Source of the DNA: Christiangramia crocea
GTDB lineage: Bacteria; Bacteroidota; Bacteroidia; Flavobacteriales; Flavobacteriaceae
Length of the DNA: 64,000 nucleotides
NCBI RefSeq assembly: GCF_022410465.1
Contig: NZ_JAJSON010000018.1
Location: 1-64,000, forward strand
Direction: 5' to 3'
Under the pieces are notes generated by a model. It was given only the letters and a program-made list of their open reading frames with translations, had not been told where the DNA came from and did no database searches. Below, one piece after another: positions 1 to 8,912 of the stretch (position 1 is the first letter of the stretch; each line of letters opens with the position of its first letter). The position numbers and the translations under genes were made by a program.

Positions 1-3000
1 ATCTGTATTACCTGCAGCATCGGTAGCTGTTACAACTACATTTACAGTTCCGTTATGTTCTGAGAAAACTACTGTTCCCGCAGCTGGTAACTGGACAATA
101 CTCACCGTACAATTATCGGTAGCAACTGAGCCATCTACAAGGTTTGGAACGGTGATACTACATTCGGTATCCAGCACCACTTCCTGATCGGCTTCCGCTG
201 TAAGTACAGGTTCTTCAGTATCTTCAACCGTAACTGTAGCGGTAGCCGAAGATGTATTTCCGTTAACATCAGTCATGTTGAGTGTTACAGTATTTACACC
301 TAAATTATCACAATTGAATTCTGATCTGTCAACAGAAATGGAAGCAATATTACAATTATCAACTGAGCCATTTTCTATACTCAAAATTGAAGAAATGGCT
401 GCATATTTAAAGCTAACGGTAGCCGTATAGCCCGTGGATTGATTAACTGACATTCCTACGATTGCACTGCCTGCTGGCGCATATTGGGTAGTGGTCATAA
501 AATTGGAAGTAGCGGTACCAGACCCACTTATACCATTCATCATTGTATTATTTATGCTGTTTAGATTTCCATTAGCCACTTCGTGCAGGTTTTTACCAAT
601 CCCTTTTATGCCCACGTGAGTTCTGCTAGAAAGCTGATGCTGGTAATCTCCATCTTCAACTTCGAATCCAACCAGGACTTTATTGCCGGTCAACATCTCC
701 GACCTGTACACAGCGGTATTGGAACCACTGAAACATGTTTCTACTGTCTCAGTACTTAGACTACCATCTGCAAGGACCTCTTTACATAATAATCTGAAAT
801 TATCCAGTATCCAACCGGTTGACCCTTCATACCCTACAGCGACATAGCCCTCAGGGCAATCACAATCTACCGGAGTAGGAGTAACTGAGCTGTTTTGAGG
901 CTCAAGTTGTCCGGCCACTGGTCCTATGGAATAGTCACTTCTTATGGAAGCCTGACCATTCTCATCCAAATACACAGTGACATCCTGAGCAATTGCTGTA
1001 GGTGCAGTATTGTCTTCTACAGTCACTGTTGCTGTACAGGTATCGGTTACGTCATCACTATCCGTAATGGTTAGAGTTACTTCATTCTCGCCTATATTGG
1101 AACAGTCAAATGTATCATTATCTATAGCTAAAGTAAATCCGGCCTTATCATCGCTGGACCCGTCATTCACATCATCTGGAGTTATAGTTACAGTACCATT
1201 TGGGCCAAGCTGAGCTGTAAAATTCTGACAGGACGCTACAGGCGCATCGTTGGTATCTTTCATAACTGTATCTGTCGCAGCTGTTCCTTCATTAGAGGAA
1301 GCATCAGTCAGGGTGACCGACAGCGTTAAGGTTCCATCTTCCAGTCCACTTACATCAATTCCACTAATCTGCTCGGTTACCGTAGAAATAGTTCCAGAAC
1401 CGGTTACCTCAGTTCCTCCATTTTCATTGCTAAAGATGTAGTTGTAGGTAGTACCTACTTCGGCATTTGCAAACGTAAAACTGACATCAGTTCCGTTATT
1501 CTCATCAATTGCGTTTTGATTGATGCTTACAGAGTAGCCTGTAGGTGCTTCCACGTCATTCACTGTCACAACAAAACTGCAGGTAGATTTATTCCCTGAA
1601 GCATCGGTGACTTCAAAAGTGTTGGTGGTGATTCCTACTGGAAATTCGCTTCCACTTTTCAGGCCAGCAGTTTGAGTTATATTGCTGGTTTCCACGAACA
1701 CATAACTATCAAAGAAATTGGCTCCATAATGCCCGGTCCAATAACCTCGGTCTGAGCCTCCATGTTCAAAATAGATATATCTCACTCCGCTTCCATAATC
1801 CTTAAATTCCACAGACTCTAATAATGCATCAGTCCCAATACGTTTAGGTGCTGAAGCAGTACCTGAATTATACACGGCTATAGTATTATGATTTGCATCT
1901 CTTAATTCAAACCTTACGAAGTAATTATCCAGTAATTCACCTGAACCGCAATTATTATTCAACCAGTCTGACTGTACTTTTTCCCCAATCTTTATTATGG
2001 GAGACCTATCTAACTGAACTTCAGTAAAGCCGGAAGCCAAGAGATCAATTTCCTGGTACTTCGTATTAGCTACGGCACTTCCATCGCATGTGTTATAAGA
2101 ACTTTTGAACTTCCCACCGGAAGCCATCCAACCACTACCTTCATTCAAGGATACAGTCCATCCGTTCAGATCCTCCGTAGCGTTTGGATTTACCAACAGG
2201 TTTTCTTCACTGCAGGCTTCCACTACTTCAGGCAAGGTATAGTTCACAATTGCCCCATCAACTCCAGGATCATTATCAACTTCTATATCACCTGGACAGG
2301 TGATTGTTGGGCCAATATTATCTTCAACAGTAACTATTGCTGTGCAGGTAGCCTTCTTACCTCCGGCATCGGTAACGGTAAGTGTCACCTTATGATCGCC
2401 AATATCATTACAAGTGAAGGCCTCTGTAACATCTATACTCAAGGTCACATCCCCTTCTGCATCACTGGAGCCGTTATCTATATCTTCTGGAGTAAGCATC
2501 ACCGTACCGTCTTCTCCAAGTTCTGCTGTATAGTTTTGGCAGATAGCCTCTGGAACCGTATTTATTGGAGTGGTGTTTCTGTATAATCTTGAGAAAGGCT
2601 CTGCTGAGTTACCCAAATAAGAATTTATCATTAAATCCTTATCGGAATCTCCATCAATATCTGCAAAAGCGTGATCACCTATCCAATTATCGCCAAACTG
2701 CAATTCTTTACCATCAAAAAAACTACCATCGCCTGAATTAATATAAAATTTCGTCGAATTGGTTCCATCTGATTTTCTACCTGAAATTAAAATATCCAAG
2801 TAACTATCAGAATCAACATCTGTGAATGACAATGATGAACCATAAGCAAATTCAGATGTGAAATCTACCCCCTCGCTAAATAGAGCGTTACCGTCATTTA
2901 AGTATAATTTTGTAGAGTTAGTATAATCTTTTCGGCCTGTTAAAATAATATCTATATCGCCGTCTTGATCTGAATCTGCGAAATCAACATCATCCCCTTT

Positions 3001-4896
3001 AAAACCAATAAATTTTATGGGTGTTGCCAGATTAAAACTGCCATCTCCGTTATTTAGATAAATATGTGTTACTCCATAATGATGTTCACTTTCACCTGTA
3101 AGAAATATATCCTTATAATTATCACCATTCAGGTCAACAAATTGAACTATTGATCTTTGAACACCTTCAATTGATACACCGGTAACTTCAGTAAAGTCTC
3201 CGCCATTATTTTCATATAAAATTGTATTTACTCCTGATGAACCTTCACTACCAGTTATAATTAAATCCAGATCATTATCATTATCTACATCTCCAAATGC
3301 AATATCACCATTAGTCATACCTTTAAAAGATTGTCCTAAATCTTCTTCAAAGTTTGCCGTACCATCATTTAAGTAAAGCTTTGTGATCGTCTCTCCCGTG
3401 CTATATAAATACCCTGAAATCAATAAATCCACATCACCGTCATTATCCACATCGGCAAACTCCTTAGAAGCATTTCCGCTTCCGTTCATAAAATCAGTTT
3501 CAATCAAGCTAAAGCTATCCCCGGTACCGTCATTCAAATACAAATTTGTATAAGATGTACCCCAATCAATAGTTATTGACCTTAATATATCCTGATCACC
3601 ATCATTATCAACATCTGTAAAATCAATATCCCCTTGTGAAGTATTTAAGATGTTGTGTGAAAAATTGGCTTCGCCATCGTTGTAATATAGAAATGATAAT
3701 TCCCCTCCTCTAAAAGAGTTTGCATTTGTACCTGTTATAAGAATATCATTATTATTATCTCCATCTACATCTGCAATCGCTATTGCGCTGTTATAAACTT
3801 CTGGAAGATTATAATTTAAATCTTCAGAGAACTCTCCATTACCATCGTTTAAATATAATTTGTTTATTGATTCATTACCTGAGGTCGCAATTTTACCCAT
3901 TATAAAAAAATCCTGATCATCATCTCCATCTATATCACCAAATGCCATATCTCCATCTACAACTCCTAAGAAACTTGCATGCTTTGTAAAATTTCCTAAA
4001 CCATCATTTAAATATAAATCGCTTTCTATATCGTAGGAACTGGTTCTTCCTGATAACACAGCATCCATATCATTATCTCCATCCACATCGGCAAAAGTTA
4101 TCAAGGCTTTTTTATTATAATAATTACCGTCATACCCTTTACCTTCAAAACCTATTGAAGAACTGAATTGACCATTACCATCATTTACGTAAATATGAGT
4201 ATTCAAGTAAGAATAAAACCCAGTAGGGTCCGGTATTAAATAAGAGCCGGTATGTATAAAATCTATATCTGAATCTCCATCAATATCAGCTGCTGCAAGT
4301 CCCGAATTAGACTTTCCAAAAAAATTAGGGTTGTCATTCAGAACGAAATTATTACCCCCATTATTTATATATAGCTCAAGTATTGTTTCTCCAGAAGAGT
4401 TTTCTCCGGAAATAAGAAGATCCGGTAGATTGTTCCCATCAAAATCTTGAAAAATTATAGAATTATTCTCCAATCCTGGAAAAGGAGTTCCTGTTACTTC
4501 TGAAAAGTCTCCAGAACCGTCATTAATATAAAGCTTAGTGAAATTAGGCGAATACTCAAGATATGAAGAAATGATAATATCCTGATCATTATCCCCATCT
4601 GCATCTCCAAATGCAACCGACGATCTAGGTCCACCCCAGAAAGGGGTGCCATCTACTTTGGAAAAGTTTCCAAAACCATCATTTTTATACAATTGGGCTC
4701 CTCCTGAGCCAACCAATAGCACATCAAGATCATTATCATTATCGATATCTGCAAATTCTGTATCACCATTGCTAGTGAGTTCAAAATTGCTAGAAATCTG
4801 TGAAGTAATCTCCTCAAAAATCTGAGCCTGCGAAATCTGCCAGGCCAAACCAAAAAATAAGAGAATTAAAAATTTTAAAAAGTAATTTTGTTTCAT
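1..4896 (-). CDS. Giant secreted FG-GAP/VCBS repeat protein with HYR/Ig-like modules and an FBA lectin-like domain (3' end outside window)
   Basis: The frame starts at an ATG at 4896 and stays open to the window edge, giving at least 1632 residues. A signal peptide occupies about residues 1-25 (hydrophobic LKFLILLFFGLAW, then SQAQ). About residues 45-760 hold fourteen FG-GAP/VCBS-like repeats of roughly 50 residues, each with an Asp-rich calcium-loop motif such as FGDADGDNDQD or FADIDNDND. From about residue 775 come HYR/Ig-like modules with the signatures TVTVEDN and ITCPGDIEV. An FBA-like domain sits at about 895-1068, and an unassigned domain with CPEGYVAVGYEG at about 1345-1499. This architecture fits a large exported surface protein that binds glycans or polymers. 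The C-terminus, where a type IX sorting domain would be expected, lies outside the window, so that route is inference. Confidence 0.9.
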   Translation of the reverse strand, partial: MKQNYFLKFLILLFFGLAWQISQAQIFEEITSQISSNFELTSNGDTEFADIDNDNDLDVLLVGSGGAQLYKNDGFGNFSKVDGTPFWGGPRSSVAFGDADGDNDQDIIISSYLEYSPNFTKLYINDGSGDFSEVTGTPFPGLENNSIIFQDFDGNNLPDLLISGENSSGETILELYINNGGNNFVLNDNPNFFGKSNSGLAAADIDGDSDIDFIHTGSYLIPDPTGFYSYLNTHIYVNDGNGQFSSSIGFEGKGYDGNYYNKKALITFADVDGDNDMDAVLSGRTSSYDIESDLYLNDGLGNFTKHASFLGVVDGDMAFGDIDGDDDQDFFIMGKIATSGNESINKLYLNDGNGEFSEDLNYNLPEVYNSAIAIADVDGDNNNDILITGTNANSFRGGELSFLYYNDGEANFSHNILNTSQGDIDFTDVDNDGDQDILRSITIDWGTSYTNLYLNDGTGDSFSLIETDFMNGSGNASKEFADVDNDGDVDLLISGYLYSTGETITKLYLNDGTANFEEDLGQSFKGMTNGDIAFGDVDNDNDLDLIITGSEGSSGVNTILYENNGGDFTEVTGVSIEGVQRSIVQFVDLNGDNYKDIFLTGESEHHYGVTHIYLNNGDGSFNLATPIKFIGFKGDDVDFADSDQDGDIDIILTGRKDYTNSTKLYLNDGNALFSEGVDFTSEFAYGSSLSFTDVDSDSYLDILISGRKSDGTNSTKFYINSGDGSFFDGKELQFGDNWIGDHAFADIDGDSDKDLMINSYLGNSAEPFSRLYRNTTPINTVPEAICQNYTAELGEDGTVMLTPEDIDNGSSDAEGDVTLSIDVTEAFTCNDIGDHKVTLTVTDAGGKKATCTAIVTVEDNIGPTITCPGDIEVDNDPGVDGAIVNYTLPEVVEACSEENLLVNPNATEDLNGWTVSLNEGSGWMASGGKFKSSYNTCDGSAVANTKYQEIDLLASGFTEVQLDRSPIIKIGEKVQSDWLNNNCGSGELLDNYFVRFELRDANHNTIAVYNSGTASAPKRIGTDALLESVEFKDYGSGVRYIYFEHGGSDRGYWTGHYGANFFDSYVFVETSNITQTAGLKSGSEFPVGITTNTFEVTDASGNKSTCSFVVTVNDVEAPTGYSVSINQNAIDENNGTDVSFTFANAEVGTTYNYIFSNENGGTEVTGSGTISTVTEQISGIDVSGLEDGTLTLSVTLTDASSNEGTAATDTVMKDTNDAPVASCQNFTAQLGPNGTVTITPDDVNDGSSDDKAGFTLAIDNDTFDCSNIGENEVTLTITDSDDVTDTCTATVTVEDNTAPTAIAQDVTVYLDENGQASIRSDYSIGPVAGQLEPQNSSVTPTPVDCDCPEGYVAVGYEGSTGWILDNFRLLCKEVLADGSLSTETVETCFSGSNTAVYRSEMLTGNKVLVGFEVEDGDYQHQLSSRTHVGIKGIGKNLHEVANGNLNSINNTMMNGISGSGTATSNFMTTTQYAPAGSAIVGMSVNQSTGYTATVSFKYAAISSILSIENGSVDNCNIASISVDRSEFNCDNLGVNTVTLNMTDVNGNTSSATATVTVEDTEEPVLTAEADQEVVLDTECSITVPNLVDGSVATDNCTVSIVQLPAAGTVVFSEHNGTVNVVVTATDAAGNTD
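1687..2205 (-). other. F-box-associated (FBA / NCCRP1-like) domain inside the giant protein
   Basis: Translated on the minus strand, about residues 895-1068 reproduce the FBA fold sequence known from eukaryotic Fbs (FBXO2-type) and NCCRP1 proteins. Landmarks in order are DLNGWTVS, KYQEIDL, the SDW of the KDWY-like motif, FELRDAN, DYGSGVRYIYFEHGG and GYWTGHYGA. The last two blocks match the animal consensus almost word for word (DYGPGVRF..FEHGG, YWKGWFGA). In Fbs1 the Tyr-Trp of that last block contacts the chitobiose core of high-mannose N-glycans, and the Tyr-Trp pair is present here. The adjacent Lys is replaced by Thr. Family assignment rests on recalled sequences, without a profile search. 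Confidence 0.82.
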
Positions 4897-5246
4897 CAAG
4901 GCATATTTAGGTTAATATTAGGTTACAAGTTTCGGGTAATGTTAAAAATTTAACAATACCGCTTTTGAGGTATTAACATTTGTTAAAATAATAGAGATTA
5001 TTTTGGAGTAGGGCGGCGCGAATTTATGTTTTTTTTAACTTATTATCCAACAAAAAAATCGCCAAAAAGTAAAAAAAACGCAATTAAATCTTTAAAATAT
5101 AGGCATTCGAAAGATTTTACTTACAAAATTTAAATTATTAAAGAAGGCTACTGTTTCTTAAAAAAAATAAAATTTTATTTCTCTCGCTGCCGTCTAAAGA
5201 AAATCTACTTTCAGCCTCTCGGTTTATCTTAAAATGTAGAAATAAA
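4897..5246. other. AT-rich intergenic region upstream of the giant gene
   Basis: This stretch carries no plausible gene. It holds the upstream region of the giant FG-GAP gene, read on the minus strand. Near 4902-4927 a short unit TTAGGTTA is repeated directly (ttaggttaatattaggtta on the plus strand), immediately upstream of the start codon. It could be a regulator site or part of a promoter, but I found no convincing TTG/TAnnTTTG pair. The rest is A/T-rich with homopolymer runs. Confidence 0.4.
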
Positions 5247-5279
5247 AAACCTCACAGATTTTGGAAACCTGTGAGGTTT
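5241..5279 (-). terminator. Rho-independent terminator of hemL
   Basis: An 11-bp perfect inverted repeat (AAACCTCACAG at 5247-5257 pairing with CTGTGAGGTTT at 5269-5279) is followed on the minus strand by a T-rich tract. It lies 25 bases past the hemL stop codon. Confidence 0.85.
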
Positions 5280-5304
5280 AGGCATTTCTTTTGTCTGTAT
5301 AAAA

Positions 5305-6594
5305 TTAAAGTGTCTCAGCGACTTTCCCCACCTCCTCTATCGTCTTATCAAGATCATCATAAGAAAGAGCCTCACTGATAAACCAGGTCTCAAAAGCACT
5401 TGGAGCGATATAGATCCCGTTTTCAAGCAGGCCGTGGAAGAACTTATTGAATTTTCCAGTAGAAGCAGATCTTACTGAAGACTGGAAGTCGGTCACCGGT
5501 TCTTTACCAAAATGAACGGAGATCATGGAGCCTATACGGTTAATGCTAAAAGAGACACCTGCCTCATTCAAAACCTTATCCATTCCCTTATGGAGATATT
5601 CAGTCTTTTTATCTATGCTTTCAAAGATTTCAAGATTATCATGAAGTTCAGTAAGCATCGCAAAGCCTGCAGCCATTGCCAATGGATTCCCGCTTAAGGT
5701 CCCTGCCTGATAAACCGGCCCATCCGGAGCAAGATGATTCATAATTTCATTTCTTGCGGCAAAAGCTCCAACCGGAAGTCCACCTCCTATCACCTTTCCG
5801 AAACAAACGATATCGGCATTCACTCCCAGTCTTTCCTGCACACCGCCGGCGGCCTGTCGGAAGCCGGTCATTACCTCATCGAATACCAAAAGGATTCCGG
5901 TTTCATCACATATCTTTCTAAGACCTTCCAGAAATCCTTTAACAGGCGGGATGCATCCCATATTTCCTGCCACGGGCTCAAGAATGATACAGGCAATCTC
6001 ATCTTTATTGGCCTCCACCAGTTCCTTTACGTTTTCAAGATCGTTGTATTTAGCCAGTAAAGTATCTTTTGCGGTTCCCTGAGTTACCCCCGGACTATTG
6101 GGAGTTCCAAAGGTCATTGCTCCACTCCCGGCCTGGATCAGAAAGGAATCGCTATGACCATGATAGCAGCCGGCAAATTTGATGATCTTTTCCTTTCCTG
6201 TGAAGCCGCGTGCAAGCCGAACCGCACTCATACAGGCTTCGGTACCCGAATTAACCATTCTTATCTTATCTATGTTCGGGACCATCTTTACAGCAAGTTC
6301 AGCTATCTTCGTTTCAAGTTCTGTTGGCGTTCCAAAAGAAGTTCCTTTTTTAGCTTTTTCGATCACCGCATCCAATACCGGCTTATGAGCATGGCCCAGA
6401 ATTAGCGGCCCCCACGAATTGATGTAGTCAATTAGTTTATTTCCGTCCTCATCATATAAATAAGCACCTTTGGCCCTCTCTATAAAAACCGGTTCTCCCC
6501 CAACTGCTTTAAACGCTCTCACTGGAGAATTTACTCCGCCCGGAATTACTTTTTTTGCTTCTGAAAATAACTGACTACTCCTCTTATAAATCAT
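5305..6594 (-). CDS. hemL: Glutamate-1-semialdehyde 2,1-aminomutase
   Basis: This PLP enzyme converts glutamate-1-semialdehyde into 5-aminolevulinate, the entry to tetrapyrrole and heme synthesis by the C5 route, in the cytoplasm. At 429 residues it has the usual family length. The N-terminal [11 protein letters not shown], the substrate-loop [16 protein letters not shown] and the FDEVMTGFR block are intact. The PLP lysine is K267 in [15 protein letters not shown]. The ATG start fits the conserved N-terminus. It appears monocistronic: a strong terminator follows and a degenerate palindrome lies upstream. Confidence 0.97.
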   Translation of the reverse strand: MIYKRSSQLFSEAKKVIPGGVNSPVRAFKAVGGEPVFIERAKGAYLYDEDGNKLIDYINSWGPLILGHAHKPVLDAVIEKAKKGTSFGTPTELETKIAELAVKMVPNIDKIRMVNSGTEACMSAVRLARGFTGKEKIIKFAGCYHGHSDSFLIQAGSGAMTFGTPNSPGVTQGTAKDTLLAKYNDLENVKELVEANKDEIACIILEPVAGNMGCIPPVKGFLEGLRKICDETGILLVFDEVMTGFRQAAGGVQERLGVNADIVCFGKVIGGGLPVGAFAARNEIMNHLAPDGPVYQAGTLSGNPLAMAAGFAMLTELHDNLEIFESIDKKTEYLHKGMDKVLNEAGVSFSINRIGSMISVHFGKEPVTDFQSSVRSASTGKFNKFFHGLLENGIYIAPSAFETWFISEALSYDDLDKTIEEVGKVAETL

Positions 6595-6617
6595 AAATGT
6601 TCTTTTTTATTCTTTAT

Positions 6618-6684
6618 GTCATCCTGAACTTATTTCAATATCTATCAAAAATTGAATTCTGATAATTACCGGAACAAAATGACG
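6618..6684. repeat. Degenerate intergenic palindrome (GTCATCCTGAACTT family)
   Basis: The gap between the glucosaminidase and hemL contains GTCATCCTGAACTTATTTCA at 6618-6637 and a weakly complementary right arm ending in atgacg at 6684. This matches a dispersed palindromic element I recall from flavobacterial genomes (arms like GTCATCCTGAACTTGTTTCA). The copy is worn and the central part barely pairs. Confidence 0.5.
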
Positions 6685-6685
6685 A

Positions 6686-7486
6686 TTATTTTATGTTTAA
6701 AACCTGACCAATGGAAATGGTATTCCCAACCAGATCATTATTTCGTTTCAATTCTTCTACCGTTGTATTATATCTTTTTGCAATGGAGTAAAGTGTATCA
6801 CCCTTTCTCACAACATAATTATCTGAGCTTTCACGAGAAGCCGAAGTATAAACAGGAGTGGATTTCCCCAGGATCTCGGCATCATAGCGATATAATTCAT
6901 ACCTTTCTATCAGGCCAATGAGTTTGTCTGGATATCTGCGATCGGTGGCATAACCGGCCTTTCTCAAACCTTTGGCCCAGCCTTTATAATCATCCGGATC
7001 AAGGTTGAATAAATCTGAATACCTTCCCCTATTCGCAAGAAAAAGCGAATGATCCCTGTATGAATACTTTGCCTCTTTATATTTTCTGAAACATTCTCCC
7101 CTGCGGTCATCATCGTGATATACCCGCTCACCTTCCCAGTCATGACATTTAATTCCGAAATGATTATTGGCCCGTCTGGTTAGATCACCACGCCCAGCAC
7201 CCGATTCAAGAATTCCCTGAGCCAGTGTAATACTCGCAGGAATGCGGTATAATTTCATTTCTTCCTGTGCAATAGGCGCAAACTCAGCTATATAACTTTC
7301 AACGGTATAATTATAGGGGCTTCTAGAAGGTTCTGCCTCTTTTTCATCAGAATAGATCACCATCCGCTCCTCTTTAGATTCGGTTCCTGATTCTTCCTTT
7401 TTAGTGGTTACCACCTTCTTCCTGCTTCCGCAGGAAACCACGAAAAGACTTATTAAAAATAATGACAAAATTCGGCTGAATCTCAT
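6686..7486 (-). CDS. Glucosaminidase-family lipoprotein with C-terminal LysM
   Basis: This is a probable peptidoglycan N-acetylglucosaminidase of the GH73/FlgJ-like family. A lipoprotein signal (LISLFVVSC, lipid-attachment Cys19) implies membrane anchoring on the periplasmic side. The catalytic domain spans about residues 65-205, with the likely catalytic glutamate E94 in AQGILESGAGRG, followed by NNHFGIKC and GYATDRRYPDKLI. A single LysM domain (about 223-266, YVVRKGDTLYSIAKRYN) should bind the glycan strand. It follows the PLP-deaminase gene after a one-base gap, so the two are probably co-transcribed. It may act in wall remodelling or cell separation, which is inference. Confidence 0.93.
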   Translation of the reverse strand: MRFSRILSLFLISLFVVSCGSRKKVVTTKKEESGTESKEERMVIYSDEKEAEPSRSPYNYTVESYIAEFAPIAQEEMKLYRIPASITLAQGILESGAGRGDLTRRANNHFGIKCHDWEGERVYHDDDRRGECFRKYKEAKYSYRDHSLFLANRGRYSDLFNLDPDDYKGWAKGLRKAGYATDRRYPDKLIGLIERYELYRYDAEILGKSTPVYTSASRESSDNYVVRKGDTLYSIAKRYNTTVEELKRNNDLVGNTISIGQVLNIK

Positions 7487-7487
7487 A

Positions 7488-8420
7488 TCAGTAATTTATT
7501 TGAGGCAGATGTTTCTTTTTTAAAAGTTGGTTCATTCCGTCAATTCCCTGCAACCCGCCAGTGTGTATTACCATGATTCTGGTATTCTCGGGAAAAAAAC
7601 CATTCTTTATAAGGTCAAAAATACCAAAAACTAATTTCCCTGTATAAACAGGATCAAGAATGATATTATATTTTTTACTGAAGTTATTCATGAACTCGAT
7701 AAGCTGGACATTCACTTTAGCATAACCCCCGAAATGATAGTTTAGTATTAATTCCCAGTTGTTTTTGCCAACCAGAGAGCTGATCTCATTCCTAAGATAA
7801 TCAGAATTTAAAGCCGAAAAACCAAGAACTTTTTGATGTGTTTCTGAAGAAGTGATAAGCCCGGCCAACGTGCCTCCAGTGCCAACAGAAGAACATATGA
7901 AATCGAATTTTTTATCACTTTCAGTCAGGATTTCTTCACAACCCTTGATCGCAAGCTTATTTGTTCCTCCTTCCGGAACCAGATAAAATTCCTTAAACCG
8001 GTGCTTCAGTTTTTTCAGAAATTCCTCCGAATCTTTGTTCCTGTATTCTTCCCTGCTTACAAATTCAAATTTCATTCCGCAAGACGCTGCATATTTTAAG
8101 GTAGGGCTCCATTTTTCTTTTGAAACCGAAGCCAGTTCCTCGCCTCTTATAATCCCAATAGTATTAAAACCGAATAGTTTCCCCGCCGCTGCTGTTGCCG
8201 CAATATGATTGGAATGGGCACCGCCAAAGGTAAGCAGAGTATCAAATTTCTGATCCCTGGCCGCAACCAGATTATACTTAAGTTTCCTGAATTTATTTCC
8301 AGAAACTTCGGGATGAAGCAGGTCTTCCCTTTTAATAAAGAGTTCGATGCCTCCCGGAAATTCTTTAATGAATTGGTTCGGAATATTTTCAGAAATCCGG
8401 TTATCAAAAAAATCCTGCAT
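7488..8420 (-). CDS. 1-aminocyclopropane-1-carboxylate deaminase / D-cysteine desulfhydrase family protein
   Basis: This is a fold-type II PLP enzyme of 310 residues. The cofactor lysine is K43 in SGNKFRK. The substrate loop FGGAHSNHIAATAAA and the phosphate-binding SVGTGGTLAG glycine loop are present. Members either open the ring of 1-aminocyclopropane-1-carboxylate or cleave D-cysteine to pyruvate, ammonia and sulfide. Sequence alone does not separate the two, and D-cysteine desulfhydrase is commoner in bacteria without plant hosts. It is the first gene of a likely two-gene unit with the downstream glucosaminidase. Confidence 0.88.
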   Translation of the reverse strand: MQDFFDNRISENIPNQFIKEFPGGIELFIKREDLLHPEVSGNKFRKLKYNLVAARDQKFDTLLTFGGAHSNHIAATAAAGKLFGFNTIGIIRGEELASVSKEKWSPTLKYAASCGMKFEFVSREEYRNKDSEEFLKKLKHRFKEFYLVPEGGTNKLAIKGCEEILTESDKKFDFICSSVGTGGTLAGLITSSETHQKVLGFSALNSDYLRNEISSLVGKNNWELILNYHFGGYAKVNVQLIEFMNNFSKKYNIILDPVYTGKLVFGIFDLIKNGFFPENTRIMVIHTGGLQGIDGMNQLLKKKHLPQINY

Positions 8421-8473
8421 ACTACAAAACTAAATGAAGTGGTTAAGAATAAATAGGAATAATAAAAAATCCT

Positions 8474-8551
8474 CCTCATGAACTTGTTTCAGCATCTGCT
8501 GGAAGTTGAAATCGAAGGTTTACCGGAGTCAAACAAATTCAGCTTGACGAG
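8474..8551. repeat. Degenerate intergenic palindrome, second copy
   Basis: The left arm cctcatgaacttgtttcag and the right arm aaacaaattcagcttgacga are imperfectly complementary. They resemble the same GTCATCCTGAACTTGTTTCA family as the element near 6618. The element fills most of the gap between the PLP deaminase and the small HExxH gene. It could help terminate transcription, but there is no clean T tract. Confidence 0.5.
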
Positions 8552-8553
8552 AA

Positions 8554-8880
8554 TTAAAGAAATTTCCGGAAAGCCCAAATTGGCCTGCTTTTTAAATAGT
8601 TAAGGTCATTCTCCCGCCGATATGCTTCTCTTTCAAAGCTTATATTCCTGTAAGCCAGCATCCCATCCCTGCAATCGGCATAACGAATAAAGAATTCTAT
8701 CGCATACCAGATATAGAAGAAAAGAACAAGAAGTTCGAGTTGCTGCCTTAAATGAATTTTCTCATGGTTCAGAAAGAACTTATCTTCCTTTAACCGGGTA
8801 CTTTGAAGAATAATGAAAGGCCATAAACTAATGCCCTTGAATCTTCCCGAAAGCAAGCGTTTGTTCACGATCAAAATCAT
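8554..8880 (-). CDS. Small membrane protein with an HExxH motif, function unknown
   Basis: This 108-residue protein belongs to no family I can name. It has a hydrophobic N-terminal region (about 18-26) and a strong membrane segment (about 48-64, LELLVLFFYIWYAIEFFI). Between them is NHEKIHLRQQ (H39-E40-K-I-H43), the zinc-metalloprotease signature, and further on FEREAYRRE (E83/E85/E90), where a third metal ligand could sit. It is far shorter than M48 or M56 peptidases, so it could be a minimal membrane metalloprotease core or a non-catalytic relative. Its start is near 8880, divergent from the small Cys-rich gene with only a 32-base gap, so the promoters must overlap. Confidence 0.7.
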   Translation of the reverse strand: MILIVNKRLLSGRFKGISLWPFIILQSTRLKEDKFFLNHEKIHLRQQLELLVLFFYIWYAIEFFIRYADCRDGMLAYRNISFEREAYRRENDLNYLKSRPIWAFRKFL

Positions 8881-8912
8881 GTCATCAAGATAAGAAATTG
8901 TATTTTAGCCCC

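Noticed and set aside
1010-1441. Plus-strand ORFs rich in Ser/Thr/Val
   Set aside because: They are antisense shadows of the HYR modules of the giant minus-strand gene, with no start signals of their own.
2600-4800. A periodic, repeat-like pattern about every 150 bases that resembles a tandem or CRISPR-like array
   Set aside because: In the minus frame it translates without interruption into FG-GAP/VCBS-like protein repeats; units differ in sequence and length, and there are no constant repeats with unique spacers.
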